From: Sulfuritalea sp.
Lineage (GTDB): Bacteria > Pseudomonadota > Gammaproteobacteria > Burkholderiales > Rhodocyclaceae
Direction: 5' to 3'
NCBI GenBank assembly: GCA_023229685.1
Contig: JALNYT010000001.1
Span: 186,001 to 250,000, forward strand
DNA length: 64,000 nucleotides
A program made the position numbers and the translations under genes. Within the stretch, counting starts at the first letter, position 1. Every line of letters begins with the position of its first letter. This document shows positions 18,481 through 26,896 of the stretch, in pieces. The notes beneath the pieces were generated by a model. That model was not told where the DNA came from and did not search any database. It saw only the letters and a program-made list of their open reading frames with translations.

Positions 18481-19310
18481 CATTGGCGCGCCGCTTCAGC
18501 CACCACGGCACCCTCGACGCCGTGGCGCCTGAGCGCATCGGCAACGAAGCCCGAGGCCTTCATCTCCTCGACGAATGCCGCCACGTAGGCCGCCCCCGCC
18601 GCGCGGCCCTTGGGCACCGCCATCGCCTGATTGATGGCCATGAAGCGCCCGTCGAGCAGGCGCAGGCCGGGCACGCGTTTCTGATCGGCCTGCAGCTGCT
18701 GCTTCACCCCCGCCGCCACCTCGATCCTTTCCGCCACCATCGTGTTCGTCACCTCCGGCGAGGTCGGCACGCGCAGCAGCTTCGCCTGCTTCAGGTTGCG
18801 CGTGAGGTAGAGGTCGTAGGCGCTGCCGCGGCCGACCACCACGCGCACGCCCGCGCGGTCGACCTCCTCGTTGCGCCGGATCGGCGAATCCTGCGGCACC
18901 AGGTAGGCCCCCTCGATCACCACATAGGCCGCGCTGAAATCGGTATCCGCCGCGCGCACCGGATCGATGGCGAAGAAGCCGACATCCCAGGCGCCGGCCT
19001 TGATGCCCTCGACCACCTTGCCCGCCGCCGTGTAGATCACCGGCTCGAAGGGCACGCCCAGGCGCCGCGCCAGCTCGCGCGCCAGATCGACCGAAACGCC
19101 GCGCGGCTCGCCGGTCGCTGCATCGCGCGTCGCCAGGATCGGGTTGCCGTAGTTGATCGCCGCGCGCAGCGTGCCGCCCGGCGCCAGTTGCGCAACCACG
19201 GGAGTCGGCGCTGGTGGTGCGGCGGAACAGGCCGCGAGCAAAGCGGCTGCTGCGAGCAAGGCGAGATGGCGAAGCGTGCGGAAAAACGTCATTGTCGAGC
19301 GCATGGTCAT
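18480..19310 (-). CDS. Family 3 extracellular solute-binding lipoprotein
   Basis: A periplasmic binding protein of the polar amino acid/SBP_bac_3 type. A lipoprotein signal ends in LLAAC, followed by GGTLRAAINYGNPILATRD and then GEPRGVSVDLARELARRLGV, the ligand-binding fold start of this family. No ABC permease or ATPase is adjacent, so it is an orphan. Start codon is uncertain: ATGs at 19310, 19304 and 19292 are in frame and none has a strong ribosome-binding site. Confidence 0.82.
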   Translation of the reverse strand: MTMRSTMTFFRTLRHLALLAAAALLAACSAAPPAPTPVVAQLAPGGTLRAAINYGNPILATRDAATGEPRGVSVDLARELARRLGVPFEPVIYTAAGKVVEGIKAGAWDVGFFAIDPVRAADTDFSAAYVVIEGAYLVPQDSPIRRNEEVDRAGVRVVVGRGSAYDLYLTRNLKQAKLLRVPTSPEVTNTMVAERIEVAAGVKQQLQADQKRVPGLRLLDGRFMAINQAMAVPKGRAAGAAYVAAFVEEMKASGFVADALRRHGVEGAVVAEAARQ

Positions 19311-19396
19311 GGAGGGGAATCCGAAAAGATTCACTGTACACTCGCCGGCATCGGTTTCCAATCCGCATTCCCCTGATGTCCATGCTTGCCCACAAG

Positions 19397-19417
19397 AGTC
19401 GGCGCTGGCGATACGGC
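19397..19417 (+). repeat. Family A dispersed 21-bp motif (intergenic copy)
   Basis: AGTCGGCGCTGGCGATACGG, one of about ten copies of AGTCGGCGCYGRYGAYACGGC in the window. It lies in the leader upstream of the 5'-nucleotidase gene. The first 12 bases after the A form a perfect or imperfect palindrome (GTCGGCGCCGAC in other copies). Confidence 0.65.
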
Positions 19418-19443
19418 GACCGCCACGCCCAAGGAAGACCCTG

Positions 19444-20346
19444 ATGCCCGCCAGCCTGGAAGGCCAGCTCGTCGTCGCGCTGTCGTCGCGCGCGCTGTTC
19501 GATTTCGAGGAAGAAAACCGGGTCTTCGAGGACCAGGACGATTCCGCCTACATGCGCCTGCAGCTCGAGCGCATGGACCAGCCGGCGCGGCCCGGCGTCG
19601 CCTTCCCGCTGGTGCAGAAACTGCTGGCCTTCAACACGCCCGAACGCCAGCGCGTGGCCGTGGTGATCCTCTCGCGCAACGACCCGGTCTCCGGCCTGCG
19701 CATTTTCAAGTCCGCCGGCGCCGCCGGGCTGGCGCTCGAACGCGGCGTCTTCACGCGCGGGCGGCCGCCCTACCACTACCTCAAGCCGCTGGGCGCCAAC
19801 CTGTTCCTGTCCGCCAACGAGGCCGACGTGCGCGCAGCGCTCAACGCCGGCTTCCCCGCCGCGCGCGTGTATGCGGCGACGCTGACCGAGGCCGAGAAGC
19901 ACCCGCTGGAAGTGCGCATCGCCTTCGACGGCGACGCCGTACTGTTCTCCGACGAGGCCGAGCGCGTGTTCCAGGAGCAGGGCCTCGCCGCCTTCCAGGA
20001 CCACGAGGAACGCCGCGCACTGCACCCGCTACCGCCCGGCCCCTTCCTGCCCCTGCTCGAAGCCCTGCACCGCCTGCGCGCCGACAGCGCCGGCGGAAAA
20101 ATGAAAGTCCGCACCGCGCTGGTCACCGCGCGCAGCGCCCCCGCGCACGAACGCGCGATCCGCACCCTGATGGAATGGAAGGTCGAGGTCGACGAAGCGA
20201 TGTTCCTCGGCGGCCTGGAGAAGTCACGCTTCCTGCGCGAATTCGAACCCGACTTCTTCTTCGACGACCAGACCCGGCATTGCGAGCCGGCGTCACGGCT
20301 GGTGCCGACGGGGCATGTGGTTAGTGGGGTGGCGAATTCAGGATAG
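19444..20346 (+). CDS. Cytosolic 5'-nucleotidase (PF06189 family)
   Basis: A 300-residue protein resembling the bacterial members of the cN-I 5'-nucleotidase family, which dephosphorylate nucleoside monophosphates. The opening VVALSSRALFDFEEENRVFE, the following PGVAFPLVQKLLAFN, and the acid-rich IAFDGDAVLFSDEAE match family motifs including the catalytic aspartates. The ATG at 19444 gives the usual N terminus. It is the last high-GC gene before the lower-GC cassette. Confidence 0.85.
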   Translation: MPASLEGQLVVALSSRALFDFEEENRVFEDQDDSAYMRLQLERMDQPARPGVAFPLVQKLLAFNTPERQRVAVVILSRNDPVSGLRIFKSAGAAGLALERGVFTRGRPPYHYLKPLGANLFLSANEADVRAALNAGFPAARVYAATLTEAEKHPLEVRIAFDGDAVLFSDEAERVFQEQGLAAFQDHEERRALHPLPPGPFLPLLEALHRLRADSAGGKMKVRTALVTARSAPAHERAIRTLMEWKVEVDEAMFLGGLEKSRFLREFEPDFFFDDQTRHCEPASRLVPTGHVVSGVANSG

Positions 20347-20502
20347 TGGCAACCGACAAATGGCCGCTCTAGGCAGGACTAGCTGCCAATTGCCCATAGC
20401 ATGTGATGCGAGTAAGGTCTGGCGCTAAATGCTTTTTGGTATCCGTATACCCCCGTGTTACTTGAACGGGAGCGCATCAATGGCAACGACATCCACATGT
20501 AA

Positions 20503-20533
20503 TTGACAACAGGGACGATAAGTCTCATATAAT
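20503..20533 (+). promoter_or_regulatory. Near-consensus sigma-70 promoter of the three-gene cassette
   Basis: TTGACA at 20503-20508 and TATAAT at 20528-20533 are both exact consensus hexamers, 19 bases apart, two longer than ideal. The predicted start of transcription lies about 25 bases before the ATG at 20565. No other gene in the window has both boxes this close to consensus. Confidence 0.6.
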
Positions 20534-20564
20534 CAACTTTTTACGTAGGACTCATTCAATACTA

Positions 20565-21182
20565 ATGGCTAAAGGCGGGCAATCGCTTCCGTTCCAGAAG
20601 CTTCAACAGTCAGCTGCGGCGAAGTCGGCCAGCGTCGCCTCGATGCACAAGACGCCGTCATCCTTTACGGTCGATTTCAATGCTATTGACGACCCGCGAC
20701 GTATTTACTATGCACAAGAGTGCTGGACCGAGTTGGACCGAGGGATTGTTGGGATATTTTTCGCTCAGAAAAGCAGATCGGAAGGTCCGCTTAGGTCGCT
20801 AGTCTGTATGCGCATGGCGCCAGCGTATATTGTGCATTGGCTAAAGAGTGTCAGCGAAATTCATTCACCATCGATTGCTGAGCTTGCGAGCAACTGTGGT
20901 GTGACGCCTGAGCAACTAAATCCTATTCCGGGTGAAGCTGAGCAGACGTTCGAGTCCTCGGCAAATGTAGTCAGAACTGGCATGTCCAGTCTCGATGTAA
21001 CTCTTGATTTCATCAAATTCTCGCCCTTTGAAATTGGCCATGCTAAGGGCGGCAAACCTGCGAAGGGCGACCCGCAAGTTAGGATAGAGACTCGTGCCAG
21101 CCTTTTCTTAGGGCTGTTGGAGAATTTGAGAGAAATGAGCAATACCTTTCCGCCAGATGTAAGAATTGGTCAGGAGGAATAA
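20565..21182 (+). CDS. Unknown protein, first gene of the low-GC cassette (possibly DUF3467-like)
   Basis: A 205-residue soluble protein, unrecognised with confidence. It seems to have two similar halves: the first around residues 40-105 (RRIYYAQECWTELDRGIVGI), the second around 130-195 (SANVVRTGMSSLDVTLDFI, then RASLFLGLLENLREM). The second half resembles DUF3467 proteins in layout: an ANxxxxGxSxxDxxLDF strand and a terminal helix. That link is tentative. Base composition is visibly less GC-rich than its neighbours. The stop overlaps the next start (TAATG), with CAGGAGGAAT as the next gene's ribosome-binding site. Confidence 0.7.
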   Translation: MAKGGQSLPFQKLQQSAAAKSASVASMHKTPSSFTVDFNAIDDPRRIYYAQECWTELDRGIVGIFFAQKSRSEGPLRSLVCMRMAPAYIVHWLKSVSEIHSPSIAELASNCGVTPEQLNPIPGEAEQTFESSANVVRTGMSSLDVTLDFIKFSPFEIGHAKGGKPAKGDPQVRIETRASLFLGLLENLREMSNTFPPDVRIGQEE

Positions 21183-21844
21183 TGTTGTGGCCCGATGAAC
21201 TAGACGTGTTCTCGATTAAGTCCTGGAACTCTACATTCGTGTCGATGACTTCGCTGCGCGCTGAGGGTGAACAGACTAAATCCCGCATCAAGCCATTTCT
21301 TCTGGCAGTAGGCTTGGCGGTGGCTGCAACGCAAGGCTGGGCATACGACAGAAACTTGGCGATCACGGACATCCATACGCACGGACCTCCGGTTCTAAGC
21401 CAAAATGTTACGAAAACTATAGACCTCCCCGCGATCCTAGCTGAAGACGAAACTCAGGTAGCGACTGCATCGCTTGAAGGACCAGAGAACACGGTTTATA
21501 GGTCGACCACGCTAAGTATCGAATTGAAGAAGTTACAGGATATGCACCGGTCGCTGATCGACTTGGTCCCAATCAACCCAAAGACTATTCGCGTAGCGCG
21601 AATTATTGCTGATCAAATCCCCGTGTCAGTTGCTCCATCGATCGGGTTCGATGAAATGGGGAATGTATTTCTTCACTTCAAAGATGAAAGAGTTGATGCG
21701 TATCTGACCATCGAGCAGAGAGCACTGCATTTGTTTTGTAAGGTCGTCGATCAGCGAAATATCTACATCGATAACGAACCGTTCATCGGAAAACGGCTCC
21801 CAACAAAAATTCGGGATAAGCTTTCCGAGATATTCGTAGCGTAA
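21182..21844 (+). CDS. Unknown protein with a hydrophobic N-terminal segment, second cassette gene
   Basis: A 220-residue protein of no recognised family. One hydrophobic stretch near residues 38-54 (FLLAVGLAVAATQGWAY) could be a membrane anchor, though many polar residues precede it. The C-terminal half has a beta-rich pattern (PSIGFDEMGNVFLHFKDER, then DAYLTIEQRALHLFC) ending in a helix KLPTKIRDKLSEIF-like segment. It is translationally linked to the first gene by a one-base overlap and is followed seven bases later by the third, so the three are an operon. Low-GC composition is shared. Confidence 0.7.
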   Translation: MLWPDELDVFSIKSWNSTFVSMTSLRAEGEQTKSRIKPFLLAVGLAVAATQGWAYDRNLAITDIHTHGPPVLSQNVTKTIDLPAILAEDETQVATASLEGPENTVYRSTTLSIELKKLQDMHRSLIDLVPINPKTIRVARIIADQIPVSVAPSIGFDEMGNVFLHFKDERVDAYLTIEQRALHLFCKVVDQRNIYIDNEPFIGKRLPTKIRDKLSEIFVA

Positions 21845-21851
21845 TTTTCAA

Positions 21852-22370
21852 TTGGTACAGCAAGCGAAGCCAAACTATCCGATCGAATCGATTCCTCCCG
21901 AAGATTCGGTTAGCAGCTGTTGTTTCGCGATTGACGGGATTAGACCCCTCGATCCCGCCACTGACTTCAAATTTACCCCTGCTGATCACAAGACGGTTCC
22001 CTTAGCAACATCGGTCGTTTGGCGAAAATACGCAGTTAACCGTTACGACGTTGACCAGCGTGGGGAAATTATTGCAGATGAGCGGAACGCTCGGAATCGA
22101 AAAAATAAGCGCTTAGGCACACTCACATACGTCGGATTTCGCACGGCGATGGTACGAGCAATTCATTCCATTCGGACTGAGCGAGGCTTTCGATTTGCAG
22201 TGACACACGCTCCGAGCCTTACATTCCGAGCCCATGCGCGCATAACCATAGAGCATGCCAATCACCCGGACGGGCCTGCATTTATGATCAACGATCGTGT
22301 TGATCTGATGAGCCAGCTTATTGATCGAATGCCCATGGACGTCGTTCTTCCCAATGAGGAGGCTGTCTAG
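21852..22370 (+). CDS. Unknown protein, third cassette gene
   Basis: A 172-residue protein starting at a TTG seven bases after the second gene; the start is uncertain. Visible patterns are VVWRKYAVNRYDVDQRGEI, a basic run (NARNRKNKR), YVGFRTAMVRAIHSIRTERG and HARITIEHANHPDGPA. No family is recognised and no catalytic motif is clear. Codon use and base composition match the two genes before it and differ from the flanks, pointing to joint horizontal transfer. Confidence 0.65.
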   Translation: MVQQAKPNYPIESIPPEDSVSSCCFAIDGIRPLDPATDFKFTPADHKTVPLATSVVWRKYAVNRYDVDQRGEIIADERNARNRKNKRLGTLTYVGFRTAMVRAIHSIRTERGFRFAVTHAPSLTFRAHARITIEHANHPDGPAFMINDRVDLMSQLIDRMPMDVVLPNEEAV

Positions 22371-22709
22371 CGCCGACAATAGGGTGAAAAGTTGGAACGC
22401 AAAATGCATAGCCTGATTATTAAGGTAACTCGCTTCTAACCAGTCAGTGATGCGCCGATTCCCACTGATTGCAACGTTCCTCAGGACACCAAAATTACAG
22501 CAATCCAGTGCCCAGCTTCATCATCTCGGGCGCGCCAAAACAGATAACGAACTATCTGGATGAGCGTCGGATTCCAGATTACACGACGTTCATGGTTGGC
22601 CAATTTTCGGAAAGTCGGCGCTGGTGACACGGCAACTCATTACTGCGCGATAGCCCTCGCGAATCAGAGCAGCCAGACTCGCATTGAATCCGCATGCGAC
22701 AATCGCCGC
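22371..22709. other. 339-base non-coding stretch downstream of the low-GC cassette
   Basis: The first 200 bases keep the lower GC of the cassette and hold no convincing gene or terminator. A family A repeat lies at 22613-22633, after which composition returns to that of the host chromosome. The cassette's right boundary probably falls between 22400 and 22610. No integrase, tRNA or obvious direct repeat marks it. Confidence 0.5.
22613..22633 (+). repeat. Family A dispersed 21-bp motif (intergenic copy)
   Basis: AGTCGGCGCTGGTGACACGG, differing from the 19397 copy only by transitions in its first 20 bases. It stands at the right edge of the lower-GC region, about 97 bases before the EamA start. 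Confidence 0.65.
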
Positions 22710-23603
22710 ATGCCCGCCGCCCTCCCCCTGCGACACTTCCTGCTCGCGCTCGCCGTCGTCGCCGTCTGGGGCAGCAATTTCGTGGTCATCAAGGTCGCCC
22801 TCGGGCATCTGCCACCGCTGCTGTTCGCGGCCTTGCGCTTCGGCCTCGTGCTGGTTCCCGCCCTGTTCTTCGTTGCGCGCCCGGCGGTGCGCCTGGGCAA
22901 CCTTGCGCTCTATGGCTTGCTGATCGGGGTCGGCCAGTTCGGCTTGCTCTATGTCGCCATGAACGGCCACATCTCGCCGGGCCTTGCCTCGCTGGTGATC
23001 CAGGTCCAGGTGTTCTTCACCATCGGCCTGTCGATGCGCCTCTCCGGCGAACGGGTGCGCGGCTTTCAGTGGTTCGCCCTGCTGCTCGCCTCGGCGGGAA
23101 TCGCCGTCATCATCCTGCATACCGACGGCAGCACGACGCCGCTCGGCCTGCTGCTGGTGCTGATGGCGGCGCTGGCGTGGGCCGGCGGCAATATCGCCGC
23201 GATACGGGGCGCCCCGGCCAACATGGTCGCCTACGTGGTCTGGTCCAGCGCCTTCGCCGTGCCGCCGCTGATTGCGCTCTCGCTGTTCGTCGAGGGCTGG
23301 GACGCGATCTCGGCCGCGCTGCGGGCGGCCGACGCGTCAACCTGGGCAGCCGTCGCCTACCAATCCTGGGGCAATTCGATCTTCGGCTATGCGGCGTGGG
23401 GCTGGCTGCTGGCGAAGCACCCGGCGGCAACGATCACGCCGATGGCGTTGCTCATCCCGGTGTTCGGCATGGGCGGCGCGGCGCTGTGGCTGGACGAATC
23501 GCTGCCGTCCTGGAAGCTGGCCGCCGCCGCGCTGGTGATGACGGGCCTGGCGCTCAACCTGCTGTGGCCCCGGCTGCGCGCGGCCCTGGCCTCAAGAGGA
23601 TGA
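22710..23603 (+). CDS. EamA-family drug/metabolite exporter
   Basis: A 297-residue inner-membrane protein with ten helices formed by two EamA repeats. AVWGSNFVVIKVALGHLPPL in helix 1 is the family's usual opening, and the closest type is the O-acetylserine/cysteine exporter branch (EamA/YedA-like). The ATG at 22710 starts the first helix properly; longer in-frame sequence upstream contains the family A repeat and is not protein-like. Substrate cannot be assigned. Confidence 0.85.
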   Translation: MPAALPLRHFLLALAVVAVWGSNFVVIKVALGHLPPLLFAALRFGLVLVPALFFVARPAVRLGNLALYGLLIGVGQFGLLYVAMNGHISPGLASLVIQVQVFFTIGLSMRLSGERVRGFQWFALLLASAGIAVIILHTDGSTTPLGLLLVLMAALAWAGGNIAAIRGAPANMVAYVVWSSAFAVPPLIALSLFVEGWDAISAALRAADASTWAAVAYQSWGNSIFGYAAWGWLLAKHPAATITPMALLIPVFGMGGAALWLDESLPSWKLAAAALVMTGLALNLLWPRLRAALASRG

Positions 23604-23630
23604 TCGAAGGGGCCGGGCGCGAATCCCGAA

Positions 23631-23651
23631 AGTCGGCGCCGACGACACGGC
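23631..23651 (+). repeat. Family A dispersed 21-bp motif (intergenic copy, perfect palindrome)
   Basis: AGTCGGCGCCGACGACACGG; bases 23632-23643 are the perfect palindrome GTCGGCGCCGAC. It lies 28 bases after the EamA stop, third of three copies within 4.3 kb. Confidence 0.65.
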
Positions 23652-23784
23652 GCGGCTGGTCGGGTCAGGCGGGTTCCGGCGCCCCGAAAGCCCTTGGAGG
23701 ACCGGAAATACTTTCGTTCCCGAAATATGCGCGTCGGCTGGCGATGGGATAATTCGGCACCTCGACACTCTGGCCACGCCTGAA

Positions 23785-25911
23785 ATGACGGATAAAGACG
23801 CCTCAATGCTGGCGAAGCTGATTGCCGGCTGCCGCGAGCAGATGGAAAGCGACTTGTGCGAACTGGTCGAGGAACTCGGGCCGGGGTTGATCGAGGACCT
23901 CACGGCGCGCACCTCTCCCGCACGCGAACCGGAGCGGCGCATCGCCGCCGCCACTCTCAAGCTCGCACTGTCCGCCCACTGGGGCAAGGTGGCGCCCGCC
24001 TTGAAGGCCGGCCTCGCCGGGCGTACCCGGCAGGCGGCAAGGGCGGGCTACGGCTACGACGACGCGAGAGCGCTGAAGATCGTCAACGATGCCGAGATCA
24101 CCCTGCAGTTGGCCGCACGCGAGGTCCTCGAGCGCCTGGCCACGGCCTGCCGCGAGGAGACCAACGCGCTGGAACGGCGGATTTCCTACCTGGTGCTGCG
24201 CAGCGCCATGACTCCGGGCGACCCGACCTTCAAGCTCTCGTCGCTGTGGCCCTGCATCGAGGCCGCCTGCGCCGAGGTGACCGACGACACGGCGGCAGGC
24301 ATCCTGCTGCTGCAACTGGTCGGCGAACGCCTCGCTGCGGAACTGCCCCAGCTCTATCGCGTCGTCAACGAAGCCATGATCGACGCCGGCATCCTGCCGC
24401 GCCTCAAGCGAAGCTACCGGGATATGACGCTGGTCGACCCCCAGGAGCTGGCCGCCGAATCGGCCAAGATGGCAAGCGCCCTCGACCGGCTGGTGAAGGC
24501 GCGCACCAAGGACGGCGCTGCCACCGGGCCCGGCGACGGCAGCCTGGAACTCTTCGACTCGATGAAGACGCTGCAGGCAGCGCCGGCGCCGGCGGACCCC
24601 GGCACCCACACCAACCTCGTGCGCTTGGTGCGCGACAGCGCCGCCGCGCGCGACGTGCGCCCGCAGGACGCCGTCTCGCTGGACATCGTCGCCGAGTTGT
24701 TCGACCTGATCTTCAACGACCCGAACGTCGCGAACGGCATCAAGGCGCTGGTGGCCCGCATGCAATCCACGGTGCTGAAGGCGGCCATGCTCAACCAGCG
24801 CTTCTTCGCCGACCGCAGCCATCCGGCGCGGCGCTTCCTGGACAGCATCTCGACCGTCGCCGTCCGCTGGGGCAAGGTGGTCAATGTCGACGACCCCTTC
24901 TTCATCAAGCTGTCTGAGCTGGTCAACAAGGTCCAGGCCACTTACGACGGCGACATCGGCGTGTTCGACGCGGCGAACGCGGAGCTCGATGCCTTCCTCG
25001 CCGAGCGCGAGGAGATCGAGGAGCAGCAGGACCGCGAGCTGGCCACCGCGGTGCACGCCCGCGAGGAGGAAATCCGCCGCACCCGAGTGGCCCAGATGCG
25101 CGCGCAAAGGGCAGCGAACCAGTGCATCGAGCGGCTGCTGGGGCCGATGGTGCCGCGCCAGATCGAAGAGTTCCTGCGCAGCTACTGGCGCGACGCGGTA
25201 CAGGGAAGGATCTCGCGCTCCGGGGAGGATAGCGCGCCCACCGAAGAGGCCCTGCAAACCGCCGTCGCGCTGATCTGGGCCGTGACGCCGAAGCATGATC
25301 CGGGGGAACGGCAACGGCATGCCGCCAGGCTGCCCGGGCTGCTGAAGAAACTCAACGCCGGCTTCGACGAGATCGGCGCCGCGCCCGACGAGCGCAAGAC
25401 TTTCATGGACACGCTGATCGAGCTGCAGCTCGCCGCGCTGCGCGCGGAAAAGCAGAAGCGCCCCGCCGCCAAGGCCAAGTCGACGTCGATACCGGCGCCG
25501 GCGCCGGAGGAAAAGCCGCGCGCGCGCAGCGCGGGGCCGACCCTGCAGGTCAGCCATGCCACCGACCGCGGCGTCCACGTGCAGGACATCTCGCTCCCAA
25601 GCACCGGCGAGCTCAACGCGGATAACACGCCGGATCGCGCCGACCTGCGCCGCGTCAGGCAACTCGTGCGCGGCGACTGGGTCGATTTCATCACGGCAGG
25701 GCAAAACCGCCGCGAGCGCCTGACCTGGATCAACAACAGCCGGACGCTGTTCCTCTTCACCAACAGCGCCTCGGCCTGCGCCATTTCCATCACGCCGGAA
25801 GCCTTGGCGGTGCGCCTGAGGAACCAGACCGTGCGCATCGTGTTGCCAGACCGGCCGATCTTCGAGCGCGCCATCCACGGCGCCATCCATTCGCTGGACC
25901 AGCGCGCCTGA
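23785..25911 (+). CDS. DUF1631 family protein with PilZ-like C terminus
   Basis: A 708-residue soluble protein of the DUF1631 family, found in Betaproteobacteria and Gammaproteobacteria. The N-terminal helical region has the family motif RLKRSYRDMTLVDPQ near residue 208. A glutamate/arginine-rich helical segment lies near 400-445. The C-terminal 80 residues (LVRGDWVDFI, then RERLTWINNSRTLFLFTN) resemble a PilZ-type barrel, but the RxxxR...DxSxxG cyclic-di-GMP motif is not evident. Function is not known. It is convergent with the heme A synthase-like gene. Confidence 0.8.
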   Translation: MTDKDASMLAKLIAGCREQMESDLCELVEELGPGLIEDLTARTSPAREPERRIAAATLKLALSAHWGKVAPALKAGLAGRTRQAARAGYGYDDARALKIVNDAEITLQLAAREVLERLATACREETNALERRISYLVLRSAMTPGDPTFKLSSLWPCIEAACAEVTDDTAAGILLLQLVGERLAAELPQLYRVVNEAMIDAGILPRLKRSYRDMTLVDPQELAAESAKMASALDRLVKARTKDGAATGPGDGSLELFDSMKTLQAAPAPADPGTHTNLVRLVRDSAAARDVRPQDAVSLDIVAELFDLIFNDPNVANGIKALVARMQSTVLKAAMLNQRFFADRSHPARRFLDSISTVAVRWGKVVNVDDPFFIKLSELVNKVQATYDGDIGVFDAANAELDAFLAEREEIEEQQDRELATAVHAREEEIRRTRVAQMRAQRAANQCIERLLGPMVPRQIEEFLRSYWRDAVQGRISRSGEDSAPTEEALQTAVALIWAVTPKHDPGERQRHAARLPGLLKKLNAGFDEIGAAPDERKTFMDTLIELQLAALRAEKQKRPAAKAKSTSIPAPAPEEKPRARSAGPTLQVSHATDRGVHVQDISLPSTGELNADNTPDRADLRRVRQLVRGDWVDFITAGQNRRERLTWINNSRTLFLFTNSASACAISITPEALAVRLRNQTVRIVLPDRPIFERAIHGAIHSLDQRA

Positions 25912-25931
25912 GGATCACGGGCCGAAAGCGC

Positions 25932-26870
25932 TCAGGCAGGCGCTGCCTTGACCCTGATCAGCAACTGCATGCCGACTGCCAGCAGCGCCGCGGCGCAGAC
26001 GCTGTGCGCAATCGTCAGGCCGAGGCTCAAGCCGCTCAGAATGGTCAGCCCGCCCAGCGCGAACTGGACCAGCAGCAGTGCCAGCAGCAGGGATGCGCTC
26101 GGCCGTGTCGCCGGCTGCGCCAGCGCCCGCAGACCACCGAAGCCGAGCAGCAGCAGGGTCGCTAGGGCGCAGTAGCGGTGCAGCAGGTGCAGCGCCACGC
26201 CGCCGTCATCGCCCATCGATGCGGCAACGGCCACTTGGGTGAAGGGATTGAGCGCGCTCCAGCCTGCGGGCGCGGGCCAGGAGGCGTCGATGCAGCCGGG
26301 CAGATAGGGGCAGGTGACCGCCGCGTAGCGGGCGCCGATCAGGGCGCCCAGCGCCATGGTCAGCGCCAGCGTCCCCAGCCCCGCGTGCAGCAGCGCGGCG
26401 GGGCGGCGGTGGGGCACAGGCGCCTGCTGGGTACCGGTGGCGAGCACCGTGCGCCAGGAGAGCAGGACCAGGCCGGCGCCGCCCAGCATGTTGATGAAGG
26501 AGGCCCACACCCGATGCGGGTCGGCACTCCAGATTCCGACAAAAGTAAGCAGGATCATCAGCACCAGCAGGGCGGCGGCATACCGCGCCGGCGGCTGGAT
26601 CGGGTGCGGGCGCTGGCATTGCCAGGCCAGGACGAAGCCGAGCAGCAGCGCGGATGACGCCACGACGCGGTGCAGGATGCGCGCCGCGTCGCTGTGCTTA
26701 TACGACCCGCCGACCAGCAACTGGCCGTAGCAGTGGGGCCACGGGCTGCAGTCGAGGCCGGCGCCGTTGAGGCGGATGTAGGCACTGATGAGGAGGATCA
26801 GAAATGACAATGCCGTCAGCAGCAGTGCCAGGTTTCTGATTTTCCGCAGCCGGGCGCTACGAGACTCCAT
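25932..26870 (-). CDS. CtaA/Cox15-type heme A synthase-like protein
   Basis: A 312-residue membrane protein with eight helices in two four-helix halves. It has YIRLNGAGLDCSPWPHCYGQ with the family's cysteine pair loop near residue 36, and heme-ligand histidines in RILHRVV, LHLLHRYCA and IAHSVCAA. A second loop cysteine pair is in CPYLPGCID. Members oxidise heme O to heme A for cytochrome aa3 oxidase. No cox or ctaB genes are in the window. The ATG at 26870 fits the length of bacterial homologues. Confidence 0.85.
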   Translation of the reverse strand: MESRSARLRKIRNLALLLTALSFLILLISAYIRLNGAGLDCSPWPHCYGQLLVGGSYKHSDAARILHRVVASSALLLGFVLAWQCQRPHPIQPPARYAAALLVLMILLTFVGIWSADPHRVWASFINMLGGAGLVLLSWRTVLATGTQQAPVPHRRPAALLHAGLGTLALTMALGALIGARYAAVTCPYLPGCIDASWPAPAGWSALNPFTQVAVAASMGDDGGVALHLLHRYCALATLLLLGFGGLRALAQPATRPSASLLLALLLVQFALGGLTILSGLSLGLTIAHSVCAAALLAVGMQLLIRVKAAPA

Positions 26871-26896
26871 GACCAGGCCGCGCCCCGGCGAGCCGC

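Noticed and set aside
20565..22370. Toxin-antitoxin assignment for the low-GC cassette
   Set aside because: No recognisable toxin fold, DNA-binding antitoxin motif or typical pair sizes; kept only as an unknown operon.
23803..25890. 695-codon minus-strand frame opposite the DUF1631 gene
   Set aside because: The plus-strand frame has family motifs and correct spacing; the antisense product is repetitive and not protein-like.
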